DNA of 64,000 nucleotides from Zygaena filipendulae. Lineage: Eukaryota > Arthropoda > Insecta > Lepidoptera > Zygaenidae. The stretch spans positions 9,935,001 through 9,999,000 of the forward strand of contig OU015652.1 in assembly GCA_907165275.2 (NCBI GenBank). The letters are read 5' to 3'. Numbering within the stretch: position 1 is the first letter of the stretch; each line of letters starts with the position of its first letter. Below are positions 24,469 through 35,336 of the stretch, one piece after another. The position numbers were made by a program, and so were the translations under genes. The notes beneath the pieces were generated by a model. It ran no database searches, was not told the origin of the DNA, and was given only the letters and a program-made list of their open reading frames with translations.

Positions 24469-24984
24469 TATGCATCACACAGAATCTGAGCCTGTTTTAA
24501 TAAAAAAGTTAAAAAAAAAACCAAACAATAAAAAAATAAACTTGTTTTGCAGGCGAGTGGCAAACCCTCTAATTTGCATAATACTTATATACAATTGTTT
24601 ATTCATTTTATTTTTCGCAAAATTTATTGACCTCGCCTCGACTCATTATAGAAGCCATGGAATATCGTTTTAAAGATATCCCAACCAAATATAGAGAGAA
24701 ATAAAATACATTCGTGTGGACAACAAAACGAACAAAAGTAAAGTTTATGAGCGCCCTCGGGAGCATAAAAATTTGTGGACACGTCTCTCGCCGACAATTT
24801 TTAACGATTCAATGTCATTTATGGCACGAAACGCATTGTATACAAAGAAGATTGAACATTCAATAGGCACTTACTTGCCATACAAGGCAAATGAGGCCAG
24901 CGACAATGTCAACCATTTTAAAATTTTGTCTTAAATATAAAAATATTCACACGACTAGCTGTTTCCCCATGGTTTCACCGGCGT

Positions 24985-25269
24985 GAATGGGCACGATGAC
25001 AAGGTATCAAAATCAAAATTCTAAGTAGTCCGTCAGTTAGATAGTAAAAAAAATAATAGACACGTATTTTTTGCTTTTTCGATTTATTGAAAAAATATCT
25101 ACTTAGATAAAACGCATTAAAGTCTAGGTGTGACGTCACAAGGAATTTCAACTCAATGTATCACCGTTATTTTTTAATTACGTAAAAAAAAAGAAAAATA
25201 CGTGTCCAATATTTTTTAATAATCTACAAAAACGGACTAAAACTTAAAATTTTGTCACCATGCCCATTC
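24985..25269 (-). mobile_element. TIR element with TGACGTCA core, copy 2 (reverse, internally deleted)
   Basis: Outer inverted ends GAATGGGCACGATGACAA (24985) and TTGTCACCATGCCCATTC (to 25269) are visible here more clearly than in the other copies. The inner end AGTCCGTCAGTTAG begins at 25027, and AACGGACTAA ends at 25240. Only one TGACGTCA remains (about 25134), so part of the core is missing relative to copies 1 and 3. It sits next to a truncated GTTTCACCGGCGTGAATGG repeat end at about 24955-24985, so it may have inserted into that repeat. Confidence 0.75.
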
Positions 25270-25855
25270 GGTATTTCCAAAGGTATCCCAATGATATTAT
25301 AAGTATTAAAGAGATATCCTATGTTACTCTGGGTTATTGTGGTTATTGTAGGTAGTAAAATTATTTTTAAAAATGGGTTGGTAGTTCAAGATATTGCCCC
25401 ATATATCCGAACATTAGTGTTGATAAAGATACAAAAGTATAAAATGACTCAATGTATAGGTAAGTATCAACGCTTCTAACCGGATTGCTCAGGGAATTGT
25501 GATGAACTCTACATATAATATATTAAGTCGATTATGTTACAGTTTGATTGATCCGATTATAATTAAACTATGGTTGGTTATTCTGCGTACGCCCTCGAAG
25601 ATTAAAAACAACACGTTAAAAAATTTATGAATGGAAAATTATTTCATATCACCTACTAGAAAATTATTTATAAAACCACAGAGTTTAATAACTCACGCAT
25701 AATTTGCTAATGAGATGACCAATCTGTGACGGGTTGATGTGATTTGTAAATAATGTGTGTAGGTCGCTTTACACCTACAAGCAATAACCCTTATATGTGA
25801 GTACGGTTTGTCTCTGAAATCGCATTGCGTGTGAGTGATGAGTGATAACTTTGTT

Positions 25856-25950
25856 TTTTAACCGACTTCCAAAAAGGAGGAGGTTCTGCATTCGGCTGTA
25901 TGTATGTTTTTTTATTATATTATGTGTATGAAAAAAAAAAAAACAAGACA
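25856..25950 (+). repeat. AACCGACTTCC-end element, single end
   Basis: TTTTTAACCGACTTCCAAAAA, then GGAGGAGGTTCTGCATTCGG, then CTGTATGTATG. This is the same terminal sequence that bounds the hairpin element at 27325-27642, but here only one end is present and it runs into T- and A-rich sequence. The sequence is widespread in Lepidoptera. Confidence 0.7.
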
Positions 25951-26329
25951 AGAACGAATAGAAAATATTACAAGAATGTAATATTTTTTATGCTTGTTAA
26001 ACCTATACACCATTGATACAAAATAAATATTAAAGTTACTTATTTATTTGGTAAAAGTTTCTTTTTGATCTCTACCTACACCACTTTTGCTTTAACACTG
26101 ATAATATAATTTTAACTATCCCGGTGGACGTCTTTATATTTGTAGCAACAATGGTAGCGCCTCGAAAAAAAAATCATTTAAAATGAAATAAAAATTCCAA
26201 TAAAATAGCTTAAAGGTAAGTACGTAAACTATTATTTGATAATACTTGTGCAGAATTCAAATTTTAAAATAAAAAACTGCCAAAAACGGCCATTTTTTTA
26301 ATATTATCTTACAATTAAAGGCTTTTATG

Positions 26330-26620
26330 ATTATCTTAGCCTGAGCGGTTTGGTGTAAAAAAAACGCACATCAACTTTTGTGGCTGTTGTTAAAGTTGTT
26401 AATTTCGTTTTTTCAGCGGTTGGCATTTTAAAAATCCCGCTGTTTTGCATTTGCACCCCGATACGATGTTCTTTTGATTGGGTTGGAAATGTGACCACAA
26501 CAGAGTCAAATGGTACCGAGTTCCGATGTGAGAGCACCCACTATAACTATGCATTTTCTCTTCTCGCTCGCATTAGTATAGAAGTATAGTATTATATTAT
26601 CTGTGGTATAGATAATGTCA
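26330..26620. repeat. Possible repeat with ATTATATTATCTGTG end
   Basis: Ends with AGTATTATATTATCTGTGG at about 26586-26604. The inverse phrase CACAGATAATATAATACT occurs at about 34147-34164. Overlapping frames on both strands (26331-26537, 26380-26589) have no domain. Probably a small inverted-repeat element family. Boundaries are uncertain. Confidence 0.35.
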
Positions 26621-27079
26621 TTAAATTTACTATACATCGGAAATGAAAGATATCCTATGTCCTTTTATCTAACTTTTTAATTTCACGATGATCGGTTCAG
26701 TATAGGAAGGCTTGAAAGCGTAACAAACAAATAAACAGGATGGCGACGTCATTACATTACGAAGCTATTTTTGAAGCTGACCGTACGTGTAAATGTCCGA
26801 CCCACAGGTAAACACTTTACAGAGTCACGTTTACAAACCTAATTAGTATGGTTTTCATAATAAACCTGCCGACACCTTGCTCGACGACACTTCACGGACT
26901 CACGGCCACCGTAATCATAAAATAATTATTATTATATTAATGGACAAAATGTGACAGAAATAACAAATCTTTATAGCCTATTCTATTTTAGTCATGTTGG
27001 CTGAGATGGTCGGGTGTTAACAAAATTACCTTTGCTTCACGATATTTAAGGGTATTTTAAACTAAAATAAGTAAAGGGA

Positions 27080-27318
27080 TAAACAAATTTTTAGCAAAAA
27101 AAATTAAAACCGACTTCCAAAAACATAAAACTAAAAAGGTAAAAATAACCAGACACCATCGGGCTTGTCACCGAATTCAAACCGATAAGTGGTAGCACAA
27201 ACCAATAATTACGCGTGTTTTTGTCATTTGGATTAATTCGATATTTTGTTATTTTTGGCTTTTTAGTTTTAGGTTTTTGGAAGTCGGTTTTAATTTTTTT
27301 GTTAAAAATTTGTTTATT
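27080..27318. mobile_element. Inverted-repeat element A with about 70-bp arms
   Basis: The left arm (27080-27149) holds TTAAAACCGACTTCCAAAAA followed by CATAAAACTAAAAAG. It matches the reverse complement of the right arm (27248-27318) with few differences. The centre contains CACCATCGGGCTTGTCACC and no open frame. It lies immediately beside element B (27325-27642), sharing the ACCGACTTCC motif. A non-autonomous hairpin-type insertion. Confidence 0.8.
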
Positions 27319-27324
27319 TCTTGC

Positions 27325-27642
27325 TTTTTAACCGATTTCCAAAAAGGAGGAGGTTCTATGTTCGATTGTATGTATGTGTTACAATAGCCTACTGTCAACT
27401 GCTATTTAGTATAAAAAATACCCAAATCGCCATAGGTGTGCCTATAAATTTTGAAGAGTTCCCTCGATTTCTCCAAAATCCCACCATCAGATCCTGAATT
27501 GGTGACATCCCCTTTCAAACAAAAAAACCAATTTTTGAAATCGGTCCAACCGTCTTCGAGTAATCGGTGAACATACATAAAAAAAAAACATATTATATAC
27601 AATCGAACATAGGACCGCCTCCTTTTTGGAAGTCGGTTAAAA
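27325..27642. mobile_element. Inverted-repeat element B (AACCGAYTTCC ends)
   Basis: The left end TTTTTAACCGATTTCCAAAAA, then GGAGGAGGTTCTATG and TTCGATTGTATGTATG, is mirrored at the right end by TACAATCGAACATAGGA and TTTTTGGAAGTCGGTTAAAA. The inside carries GAAATCGGTCCAACCGTCTTC, a phrase also present in the GCGGTTTCACC repeats. No plausible transposase frame. Non-autonomous. Confidence 0.75.
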
Positions 27643-27659
27643 ACTGATTATGTACTCAC

Positions 27660-29360
27660 TTGTAATGCATAAATAAATATAGTTGATTTTTGTTTTATCG
27701 TTTGTTTTATGATAGCATAATGTAGACCGTACCGAACGAAAAGTTATAATCAGTGGCGCCACCTAACGAAAGAGCCCGAGTTGACGATAAAACAATGAGC
27801 AAATTTTAAAAACAAGAAAATTATTACCTATTCAAATGTTGGTAGGTACTCAACAAATGTTTAAGTCATTATTTACATGCAAATCATTATTTTCCTGCTA
27901 AAGGTTGATGTGCTCTTGACAAAATAACGTGTAGAATTGTAGATACACAATATTATGATGTCATTTACACGAATACAAATAATATAATATGGACAGGTTA
28001 ATACCATAGTTTCATGCCGGTAAAGAATTTTTCGTGGTCTATTTAGTAATTTAGTGTACACGATTAGTATTCGAACAGTAGGTAAAGTATTCATGAGGAA
28101 AATTATAATATTGATAAAACTATAAATTGCAATAGATAAATAGGTAGATATGCTAGCAGTGGAGTTCAACAGTGTTGTCGTGAACTCGAGTGGCTCAGTC
28201 AAGAACGTTCGTTTACCGCACGCGTCACCAACTACGTGAACTACACGCTCCACCTATCGGTCAATGTCGGCACGACGTGTAGCTTCAAGTTCAGTGTTAT
28301 TACAACAGATGGCGCTAGTAGTCCATTGCTCTACATTTATTTCCTTTGGCACAGATAATAATTAATTAATTAATATAGGTAATCCTTTAGTTAATATTTT
28401 TAAGTATTTAAACAAAGTTTGGTTTTAAATTAAATCTAAAGGTTTAGTATATAAAATGGAAGATATAAGTATCAATTTTTACGCTCTACCTTTTTAAAAT
28501 TCAAGTTCTGTTTAATCAATTTATTTTTAACTAAATAAAATATATTTATTTATTGTCAATTAAGAAACATATACCTACGTACGCTTTCCCATAGGTGGGT
28601 CTCGCATTTGAATTGTAAAAACTTACTAGAGGTAGAGTTGTGTTGGAATAAAGAAAATTTAGAAGAAATATCTATGTTTAGGATTTAGGTAGTACCTAAG
28701 TATAGAAAATACTACTGCTGTCAAAACATTAATCGTGAACCTTAAATGGATATTATTGGCGAACCACCAGCTCTATATTTAGATTGCACTTGTTTATGTG
28801 AGTTCTACCAATTGGAATCGAGACAACAAAGTCCGTTACACTCTCAACTAACTGAGGGCTGTCGGCTATTTAGAATTAGCACTGCTGGGATATTCTGCAT
28901 TTTGTTGCATTCACTTCACTTTTTAGTTTTCACTCAACTTAGTATTCAAATTCTTATTTCTTCAAAGAACGGTTGGAGACCAATTAATGATTAAGTTTAA
29001 TATGCTATTATATACATGTATACCTATATACCGTGTTTATGTAATCTTTATGTAGTTAGCGTAGCATTTTCAGCGTGAGTTTGTCGAGTGAATTTCGTAC
29101 TTGTTCTTCAGAGTAACACGCCTATATATTATCTTGTGAATTCTCGTAGGTCCGGCCATTATTCATCGGTAGTCGAGTCAGTTTGATTTTGACGTCGACC
29201 ACTTGTTGCGCTGTTGATTGTCGCGAAATTGCGTAAATACATGTTTCCAACTGATGACTGAAGGCAGCTGTCTCTAGAATTAACACCATGGCTGGTGAGC
29301 TAGTTTATTATGTTTTTAACGATTATTATATATTTGGAGAAAAATGCTAATTGCTATTGT
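27660..29360. other. Non-coding DNA, CpG-richer patch near 28200
   Basis: 28150-28320 is less AT-rich and lies partly in a 126-codon minus frame (27873-28253) that lacks recognisable domains. 28746-28994 is an 82-codon plus frame with an ATG but no domain. None is supported as a gene. Confidence 0.4.
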
Positions 29361-29366
29361 TATTGA

Positions 29367-29475
29367 CGACCGGATTGGCGCAGTAGATCACCGGTTATGG
29401 GTTTGATTCCCAGTGGTGGTGAACTTTGTCTGGTGAACACAGAATTCAACTTTCGTAGCCTCGTTTATACCTATA
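29367..29475 (+). repeat. tRNA-derived SINE, 5' part
   Basis: GACCGGATTGGCGCAGTAGA (A-box-like, around 29376-29387) is followed by GGTTTGATTCCCAGTGGTGG (B-box-like, 29400-29410). The tail is CTGGTGAACACAGAATTC. The phrase GACCGGATTGGCGCAGT is the well-known head of lepidopteran SINEs. The copy is shortened between the boxes and would not fold as a functional tRNA. Confidence 0.75.
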
Positions 29476-29787
29476 TATTAACTATAATATGATGTGTACC
29501 TAATACATGAAGTAGGTATTTTATACCGTTTGCTCTGTTTCCACGACACAAGCTTATAGCTTAGTGTGTGATCAAGGATATCTGTGTGATCTGAAGTGTT
29601 ATTATTATTTCTTTTTTCACAAAGTTAAACTTGCGGGGCCCGACTGGGTGAAGATAGCGCTGCGAATTGTGGACCTTGGGATACTTTGGAACATTTGCCC
29701 TTTCGGCCTTTGCTGTAGACATATTTTGTTTCCTGATATGATATTTAAGATTCCACATTTCCTAGTAGGTAGTAAGATTAGAGCAAT

Positions 29788-29950
29788 TATTATTATCATC
29801 ATTATCATCATAGGCGGGCGTCCATTAAATATGTGAGACGTTTAGAGGGAACGGGCTCGAGCAATCCCACACAATGTCACATGGGGAAGAAGGGGTATTC
29901 GGGAAAATCACGTAATTTTTTTTCCACAGGCAGCAGTGTAAAATTGCGAA
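29788..29950 (+). repeat. Anonymous dispersed repeat
   Basis: Contains GGCGGGCGTCCATTAAATAT, GGAACGGGCTCGAGCAATCC, CACACAATGTCACATGGGG and AAATCACGTAATTTTTTTTCC. Similar order occurs in other lepidopteran sequences as a non-coding repeat. The preceding (ATTATC)-like run at 29783-29812 could be a tail or microsatellite. Confidence 0.45.
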
Positions 29951-30354
29951 ATAAATAGGTTAATTAATAATTGTTTCTCCACTAAAATATGAAAAATATC
30001 ACACTATTATTTTTTTCACGATTTCACGTATAAATAAAATAATGAAGCAAATTATGGTTTTTTTCCATCGACATCGAGCAATGCAAATTAAGGTATTTAC
30101 ACTAAAAACACTTCATTTGTCAAATCTCATATATATAAGGTTGCAAAAAATCGCCCAAATCCCTTAAAACTTAATTTCAATTCTTTTGAATTATTCGCGA
30201 CGCACAGCGCGTTACAACCTTAATTAGATTTGAGTAAGCTTAAATAGTTTGAACGAAGATTGCAGGGCAGTACCTTCATGTTGCAACGTTCCCTTGGTTA
30301 GTAAAAGTTGATTGTATTTTTGTACCCAGTTGTTACAAATAAAGACCATTACAC

Positions 30355-30440
30355 AATGGAGGTGCGTTCGCGGCGATTGGGTCGCGGTAATGAACGGCGC
30401 GCCCTCTAGCGACGCGACGGAGCGCGACACTCAGACAATG
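30355..30440. other. Short CpG-rich patch
   Basis: GTGCGTTCGCGGCGATTGGG and GAACGGCGCGCCCTCTAGCG within AT-rich DNA. It is covered by short frames on both strands without domains. Possibly a regulatory element or repeat piece. Confidence 0.25.
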
Positions 30441-30644
30441 GCACGGTTTGTAATTAATCAACTTCAGACAATGAAGAATTTTACAGTGAATAATTTTATG
30501 ATGTCTCTTTTTATTCCAATTTTATTGAAATAAAACAAAAATTAACAATTTTCAAGCAAGATCATTTTATGTCTAATAAACATCTTGATGAACACAGCAA
30601 AGTGAAATTCGTTTTTTGTTTATTTAGGGGCATAATTCATTAAT

Positions 30645-30935
30645 GACTAGCTATGCCTAGTGGTTTACCCCGCGTGAGTTTTTGAATTCCCGCAGGCACT
30701 CCAGAGTATCCTAATTTTCTTCTTATAAAATCAGCTAATTAGCAGTGAAAGTCCCGTCAAAATCGGTCCAACCGTTTCGGAGATTTACTCGCGTGAGTTT
30801 CAGAACTCCCACAGGAACTCCAAAGTTATTTTATTCTTCTCCTCACAACAATAACAAATACAACTAAAAGAGTCAGGGAAATTGGTCCAGCCATTCACGC
30901 GTGATGTTGTGACCAAGGGAAATAGGGATTCATTT
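30645..30935 (+). repeat. Dispersed repeat with internal tandem duplication, copy 2
   Basis: Same two-module layout as 18693-18980: CCCGCGTGAGTTTTTGAATT then CCCGCAGGCACTCC near 30668, and again TCGCGTGAGTTTCAGAACTC near 30789. The modules are joined by AATCGGTCCAACCGTTTCGG. The end reads GCGTGATGTTGTGACCAAGG then GAAATAGGGATTCA. Shared internal duplication shows common descent with copy 1. Confidence 0.75.
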
Positions 30936-31238
30936 TTATAAATTTATTTAATATTATCCTCCATCAAACCTTGCTTAAAGGCAAACTTTAATTTTTAGCA
31001 GTACCTAATTATTTTTTACGTGTGTAACTCAAGCAAAGGAAAGTAATAAAGCAAGGGAAGTTGCCACTAAACGGAATGTCTACTATAAAGTGGTGGGTGG
31101 GCTCGATGGGTAACCGCAGCGCTTTCTACTCCGATTTCGCTCATCTTGTGGGTAGGTGCTTATAATAAGATTACAGTTTTCCAACTTCATTCATTATTAA
31201 ATCTAATTAAGATTTAACCGCTGCACTTAGACATGAAC

Positions 31239-31382
31239 GGCCGCACTCAGAGCCGTTTTAATGATGACTTAATTTTAAGTAAAGATTTTTAAAACAAAAA
31301 TTGCTGCTATTTTGTTTTAAAAACCTTTAAGTAGGTACTTGAAATTAAGTAAGATCATTAAAAACGGCTCTGAGTGCGGTCG
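31239..31382. mobile_element. Foldback (hairpin) element, copy 2
   Basis: Ends GGCCGCACTCAGAGCCGTTT (31239) and AACGGCTCTGAGTGCGGTC (to about 31381). The arms carry TTTTTAAAACAAAAATTGC and its complement. Same terminal motif and AAAACAAAA...GCGGCA-type inner sequence as 19220-19458, but shorter and more diverged, with gaps between the arms. A further terminus-like CCGCTGCACTTAGAC at 31218 suggests an earlier flanking copy. Confidence 0.75.
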
Positions 31383-31509
31383 GAAGATTACTTTCGAGGT
31401 TCCATTCTATCAAATATTTGCATATACAATTTGAAAATAGAGCTGTTTTAAGTAACCATTTATTTACGGCCGTTTATGTGTATATTTGGACACAAACTTA
31501 TGTATAACT

Positions 31510-31700
31510 TGTTGTGCCCCGCGGTTTCACCCTCATGAGTTTCGGCATTCCCGCAGGAACTATTTTTGTTCTAAAATAAAAGCAGCCTAAGTTACTCCTT
31601 ATAACATCAGCAATCTGCCAGTGAAAGTCCCGTTAAAATCGGTCAAGCCGTTTCAGAGATTAGCCGGAACAAACAGACAGACAGACAGACAAATATAAAA
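31510..31700 (+). repeat. Dispersed GCGGTTTCACC-type repeat
   Basis: TGTGCCCCGCGGTTTCACCC, TCGGCATTCCCGCAGGAACT, GTGAAAGTCCCGTTAAAATC, AAGCCGTTTCAGAGATTAGC and an (ACAG)n tail. This is one of the most complete copies, showing the typical order from head to microsatellite tail. Confidence 0.8.
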
Positions 31701-31704
31701 AAAA

Positions 31705-32880
31705 AATAATGTAAGTACCGTACATTCTTCCATATGCATCTTTTGGTAAAAAGCTGTTAATTTGGAATTACAAATAGACACATAAATTTTATTTATGTAT
31801 AGGTATAGATTAATCAAAGTATTTAATTATAAATTTTTTTGGTAAGATATTGTAAAGTTATTCCATATCTCACCTATATGTTATCATACAAATTTCATTA
31901 TCCGCTGTAATACAACTTACCTGAAATGAAAGAAAAATATATTTTTAATACGCATTCCGCACATATTGTAACATTTTACATACTAAAGATAATTTACACA
32001 TTTGAATTTATTTACACATATTAAATGGCACTATTTGGATACCTATATGTAATGCAAATGGCGAACTTAAATTGTGGACAAAGATAGATATATAGAGGAA
32101 TGAGCAAATTTAAAATAATTTTGGATTGATTGATATTGAAAATGTACAAGAAAATCTCTGTATCCTTGACAAAGTGTATGCAAATATTCATGATGAGAGC
32201 CGCAGAGCCGTTGAGGCGTGAAAGCGTAACAAATAAACAAACTCACTTTCGCATTTATAATATTAGTAAGGATTGAACAAAAAAAACAATATTTCAGCAG
32301 AAATAATAATGATGACCCTTATTTTCGCTTTTAATCTTTCCTTTTGGGTAATATAATGAAACTGTGGTAGAGTTTATTTTATAGTACAAGTCCTGGAATG
32401 AAATGAATAGGTCCCGTGTCGGTATCGATACAACACGTTACACGACACACAATAGATGCGGGTCTGTTATATGTATTAGTAGCAGTAGAAGTATTTTTGT
32501 TGTAAAGATTAAATAATTTTTTTTAAGAGAGCACGAAACAGATGCATACGCAGGCGTTATGTATTTAGTACTAGAATCGGGAAAGAGTTCTATAATTTCT
32601 GTCATTTTATATCGTAAATATGCACTTTTAATTTTCAATAATTCTCCAATCTTTGGACAGATATTTTTTTGTTTTATGGGTATATTACATTTTGGTCAAA
32701 TCATTTTGGTGTTCGAAAATATTTTACAGGCTATAAGACACCAATCACCATACAATACACTGCATTTTCAAACCGTACAGCTAAGTTAAAAGCATGACAA
32801 ACTAGGAGAACAAGAGTAATGTTAGAACCTACTTAACCCAAATTCTCTGTAACCGAATTGATGTAATGCAATATAGTTAA
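31705..32880. other. Non-coding AT-rich DNA, one repeat tail
   Basis: A short repeat tail (GAGCCGTTGAGGCGTGAAAG, then AACTCACTTTCGCATTTAT) is at 32200-32275. The frames at 32438-32789 have no domain. Confidence 0.45.
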
Positions 32881-32914
32881 TATTGTTGCGGGATCGAATC
32901 AGAAATGAGGGAAT

Positions 32915-33210
32915 CCACAGGTGAACCAAGGTTGCCGACATAGCCCGAAGAATAGTAGACCTCAAGTGGCAGTGGGCGGGGCACACCACTCGAAGAGTTG
33001 ATAAGCGATTGAGCAAGAACTTCTTTGAATGGCGACCATGAACCGGAAAACGCCGCGTGGGTCGCTACAAGATGGACCGAGGACTTGGTGAAAGTTGCGA
33101 GATGCCATCGGATGCGGAAGCGCAGGACCGGTCGTTGTGGCCATCCTTGGAGGAAGCCTATGTCAAGCAGTTGACGTCTTTCGGCTGATATGACGATGAT
33201 GATGTGAATA
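32915..33210 (+). pseudogene. LINE reverse-transcriptase C-terminal remnant with GATGATG tail
   Basis: Plus-strand reading gives DIARRIVDLKWQWAGHTTRR, then VDKRLSKNFFEWRP, a stop, then TGKRRVGR. After frame changes it gives RWTEDLVKVARCHRMR and AQDRSLWPSLEEAYVKQLTS followed by FG and a stop. This matches the conserved end (LKWQWAGH..R...W...EWRPRTG.R.VGRP..RW.DDL) of reverse transcriptases in RTE-type lepidopteran LINEs. The (GATGAT)-like tail at 33190-33205 fits their microsatellite 3' ends. One stop and at least two frameshifts: dead and 5'-truncated. The minus-strand 117-codon frame here is a shadow. Confidence 0.85.
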
Positions 33211-33214
33211 TAGT

Positions 33215-34015
33215 GTAATAGAATGTACACCTAGCGAATATTGTTTGAATTTAACTTAATTATATTTTTTTTGTAAGTATTAACATGTTTTACTCTAAAT
33301 GAAAACTACGTTTAAATGGAGAGTAGGTAAATGTTAGGCGGATGAGACCAAAAAGTGTTTTAAACAAATATTCCTAGAGACAGGCATTGAAAACACTATA
33401 AAATTGAGTATGCGTCCACGCGAACACAACGACTCTACAGAGTATTTGCACATGATGGTTATTTTAAAACAGCCTTCAGATCAATTCATCAACAATGTCT
33501 CAGTGGTGAATAATTACTGTATTAAATTCGAGACCAGTTGCCAAGGTTAAGCCTGCCCTTTAAACGAGTACGACCTCAATTATACGCGGTCGTTAGTGCT
33601 GCTCTACGTTTTTAATGGATAGTTAAATTTCTATAAAACGAGCTCTTTCGTATGCGATGCGAAAATGTGGTGCTTTGTATACTTTATCTATCCTTTTATT
33701 TACAAAATGGACCATTAGCTTCAATGTGTTTTGTGACACCGCACTTGACCTCTACAAAATGAAATTCTTAATTTTAATGAAATCCTAAATTTCTGTCATT
33801 TTCGGATAAAGGAAATTTGAAATTTATACGTCTTGTGATAGGGTATTTTGGAATTAGATCCTAACAAATTGGATGCATAAAACCGTTACAGTACGGTACA
33901 CTTCCTAATTTGTAATACCTATCTTAAATAGTTTAAGGAGTTAATGTATGTTAGGTATTTGTAAAATTTTATCTACCTATACCAAATAACAAGTTTTCAT
34001 AGCGCGTGTCCCATA
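33215..34015. other. Non-coding AT-rich DNA, nothing recognised
   Basis: No open frame, repeat end or RNA gene recognised. Confidence 0.5.
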
Positions 34016-34017
34016 AC

Positions 34018-34170
34018 CCATTATAGTGATTATATTATCTTTGTGTCCCATCCACGTTTTATAAGGGATTTTCTGAACGTGCTCAGAGCGGATGCGCAGC
34101 GTGCACGTTGCGTTTACGTAATGGATCCGCTGCGAGTTCGTCGTATCACAGATAATATAATACTATGTCG
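34018..34170. mobile_element. Small inverted-repeat element (ATTATATTATCTKTG ends)
   Basis: Left GATTATATTATCTTTGTG (about 34027) pairs with right CACAGATAATATAATACT (to about 34164). The inside is CpG-rich, with the partly palindromic GAGCGGATGCGCAGCGTGCA and GGATCCGCTGCGAG. The length of about 150 bases with no frame fits a MITE. One end motif recurs near 26590. Confidence 0.5.
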
Positions 34171-34217
34171 TATCTTTGTGATGCGCACATTGCATTCCTT
34201 CATCTACTAAGTCTTGA

Positions 34218-34500
34218 CTATGAGTTGAAAAAAAAAGTAATGAATTCGCTCTCTGATGTGGCAGTCATTTGAAAAATGGATGGTCCCAATGCAAAACCCG
34301 TCCTTTCTGTGTTCGTTAACTGCATAAACGTGTTTTTAAGTATAAATCCGCCAGGAGGTTTACCTTGTTCGAATGTAATGTTGCTGACTGTCCGAAAACG
34401 TGCAACGAGCACAACGTTCGAATCGCAGCGATTCCGTTGCGAGACCGCTAAGTGCACAGAGACACGCTCGTTAAACGCAAGTGTGATATCACATTAACAG
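34218..34500. other. Overlapping ORFs, unresolved
   Basis: A 79-codon minus frame (34218-34457) and a 73-codon plus frame (34276-34497) overlap. Neither has a domain, signal peptide or splice-site support. Composition is somewhat less AT-rich than the neighbours. It could be part of the flanking repeat. Confidence 0.2.
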
Positions 34501-34539
34501 CCTCAAGCATGATTATGTAACCAAAGTGCATTGAAAATA

Positions 34540-34680
34540 TGGTGGTGTGCGGGAGCGGCTGCAGGCGGGCCGCGCGCCCTTGAATAAGGATGAGGAGTCG
34601 ACCCGTCCCAACCGCTCATGAGTTATGTATGCGCACCGTGACGCGCCACGATCGCCGCTCTCCAACACTATATTCACGCG
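34540..34680. other. CpG-rich island, unexplained
   Basis: CAGGCGGGCCGCGCGCCCTT and ACGCGCCACGATCGCCGCTC are strikingly GC-rich for this window. No open frame or splice pair was found. Candidate regulatory element (intronic enhancer or alternative promoter) within the presumed EcR intron. Confidence 0.3.
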
Positions 34681-34959
34681 CCATTATAACTCTCCAGCCG
34701 ATTTGAATCTGATAAATTTGCTTCTGGCTAAAAATATACCATATTATCTTTAACCACCGGAGGTCAGACTTGAGAAAAACATCTTGCTAGTGATAATATT
34801 TATATGTCTATAATTTGGTTCCGATTACCTACTGCATCAGTGCTATATTTTTAGGTGCCGTGGCAGTGTCCGAGTTCTGTCGCCGTTGCTTGGAAGCATA
34901 TAGTTTTGTCGTAGAAGTAGGTAGTTTTAATTGTAAGAAAAGTATATATACTATCTACA

Positions 34960-35230
34960 TATATATAAAAGCAGAAACTGACTGACTGCAGATCGACCAA
35001 CGCACAGCTGAAACACTGGGTCAGAACCATGAAATTTTGCACTAACATTTCTTAAGTGACGTAGGTGTGCACTTAGAAAGGATTTTTGAAAAATCAATCC
35101 CTAACGGGGTGAAAAGAAGTTGCAAAGTTTGTATGGAACACCGTGTTTTCTTGGAAGAAATTTCTAGACCCAACCAATGTCTGATTTCGACTACCACGCG
35201 GACGAAGTCGCCAGCAAAAGCTAGTATAAT
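34960..35230 (-). repeat. Dispersed repeat (AAGCTAGT end)
   Basis: ATATATAAAAGCAGAAACTG, GGTCAGAACCATGAAATTTT, AACGGGGTGAAAAGAAGTTG, ACGCGGACGAAGTCGCCAGC and AAAAGCTAGTATAAT. This is a distinct repeat subfamily, also seen at 52730-52935 and 59665-59880. Non-coding. Confidence 0.7.
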
Positions 35231-35336
35231 ATGTTAAGAAGGAAATTAGCTTGTTCGAAGGACTAGTTTGGTGACATTTCAGATCCGCTTCGAGTTCTTT
35301 AATCAAATCTGTCCGAAACTTTCTCCGCGTGACACA

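Noticed and set aside
27873..28253. 126-codon minus-strand gene
   Set aside because: No domain, no splice sites, and most of the frame is AT-rich Ile/Tyr/Leu sequence typical of chance reading.
32877..33230. 117-codon minus-strand frame
   Set aside because: The plus strand here encodes a recognisable reverse-transcriptase tail, so this frame is a shadow.
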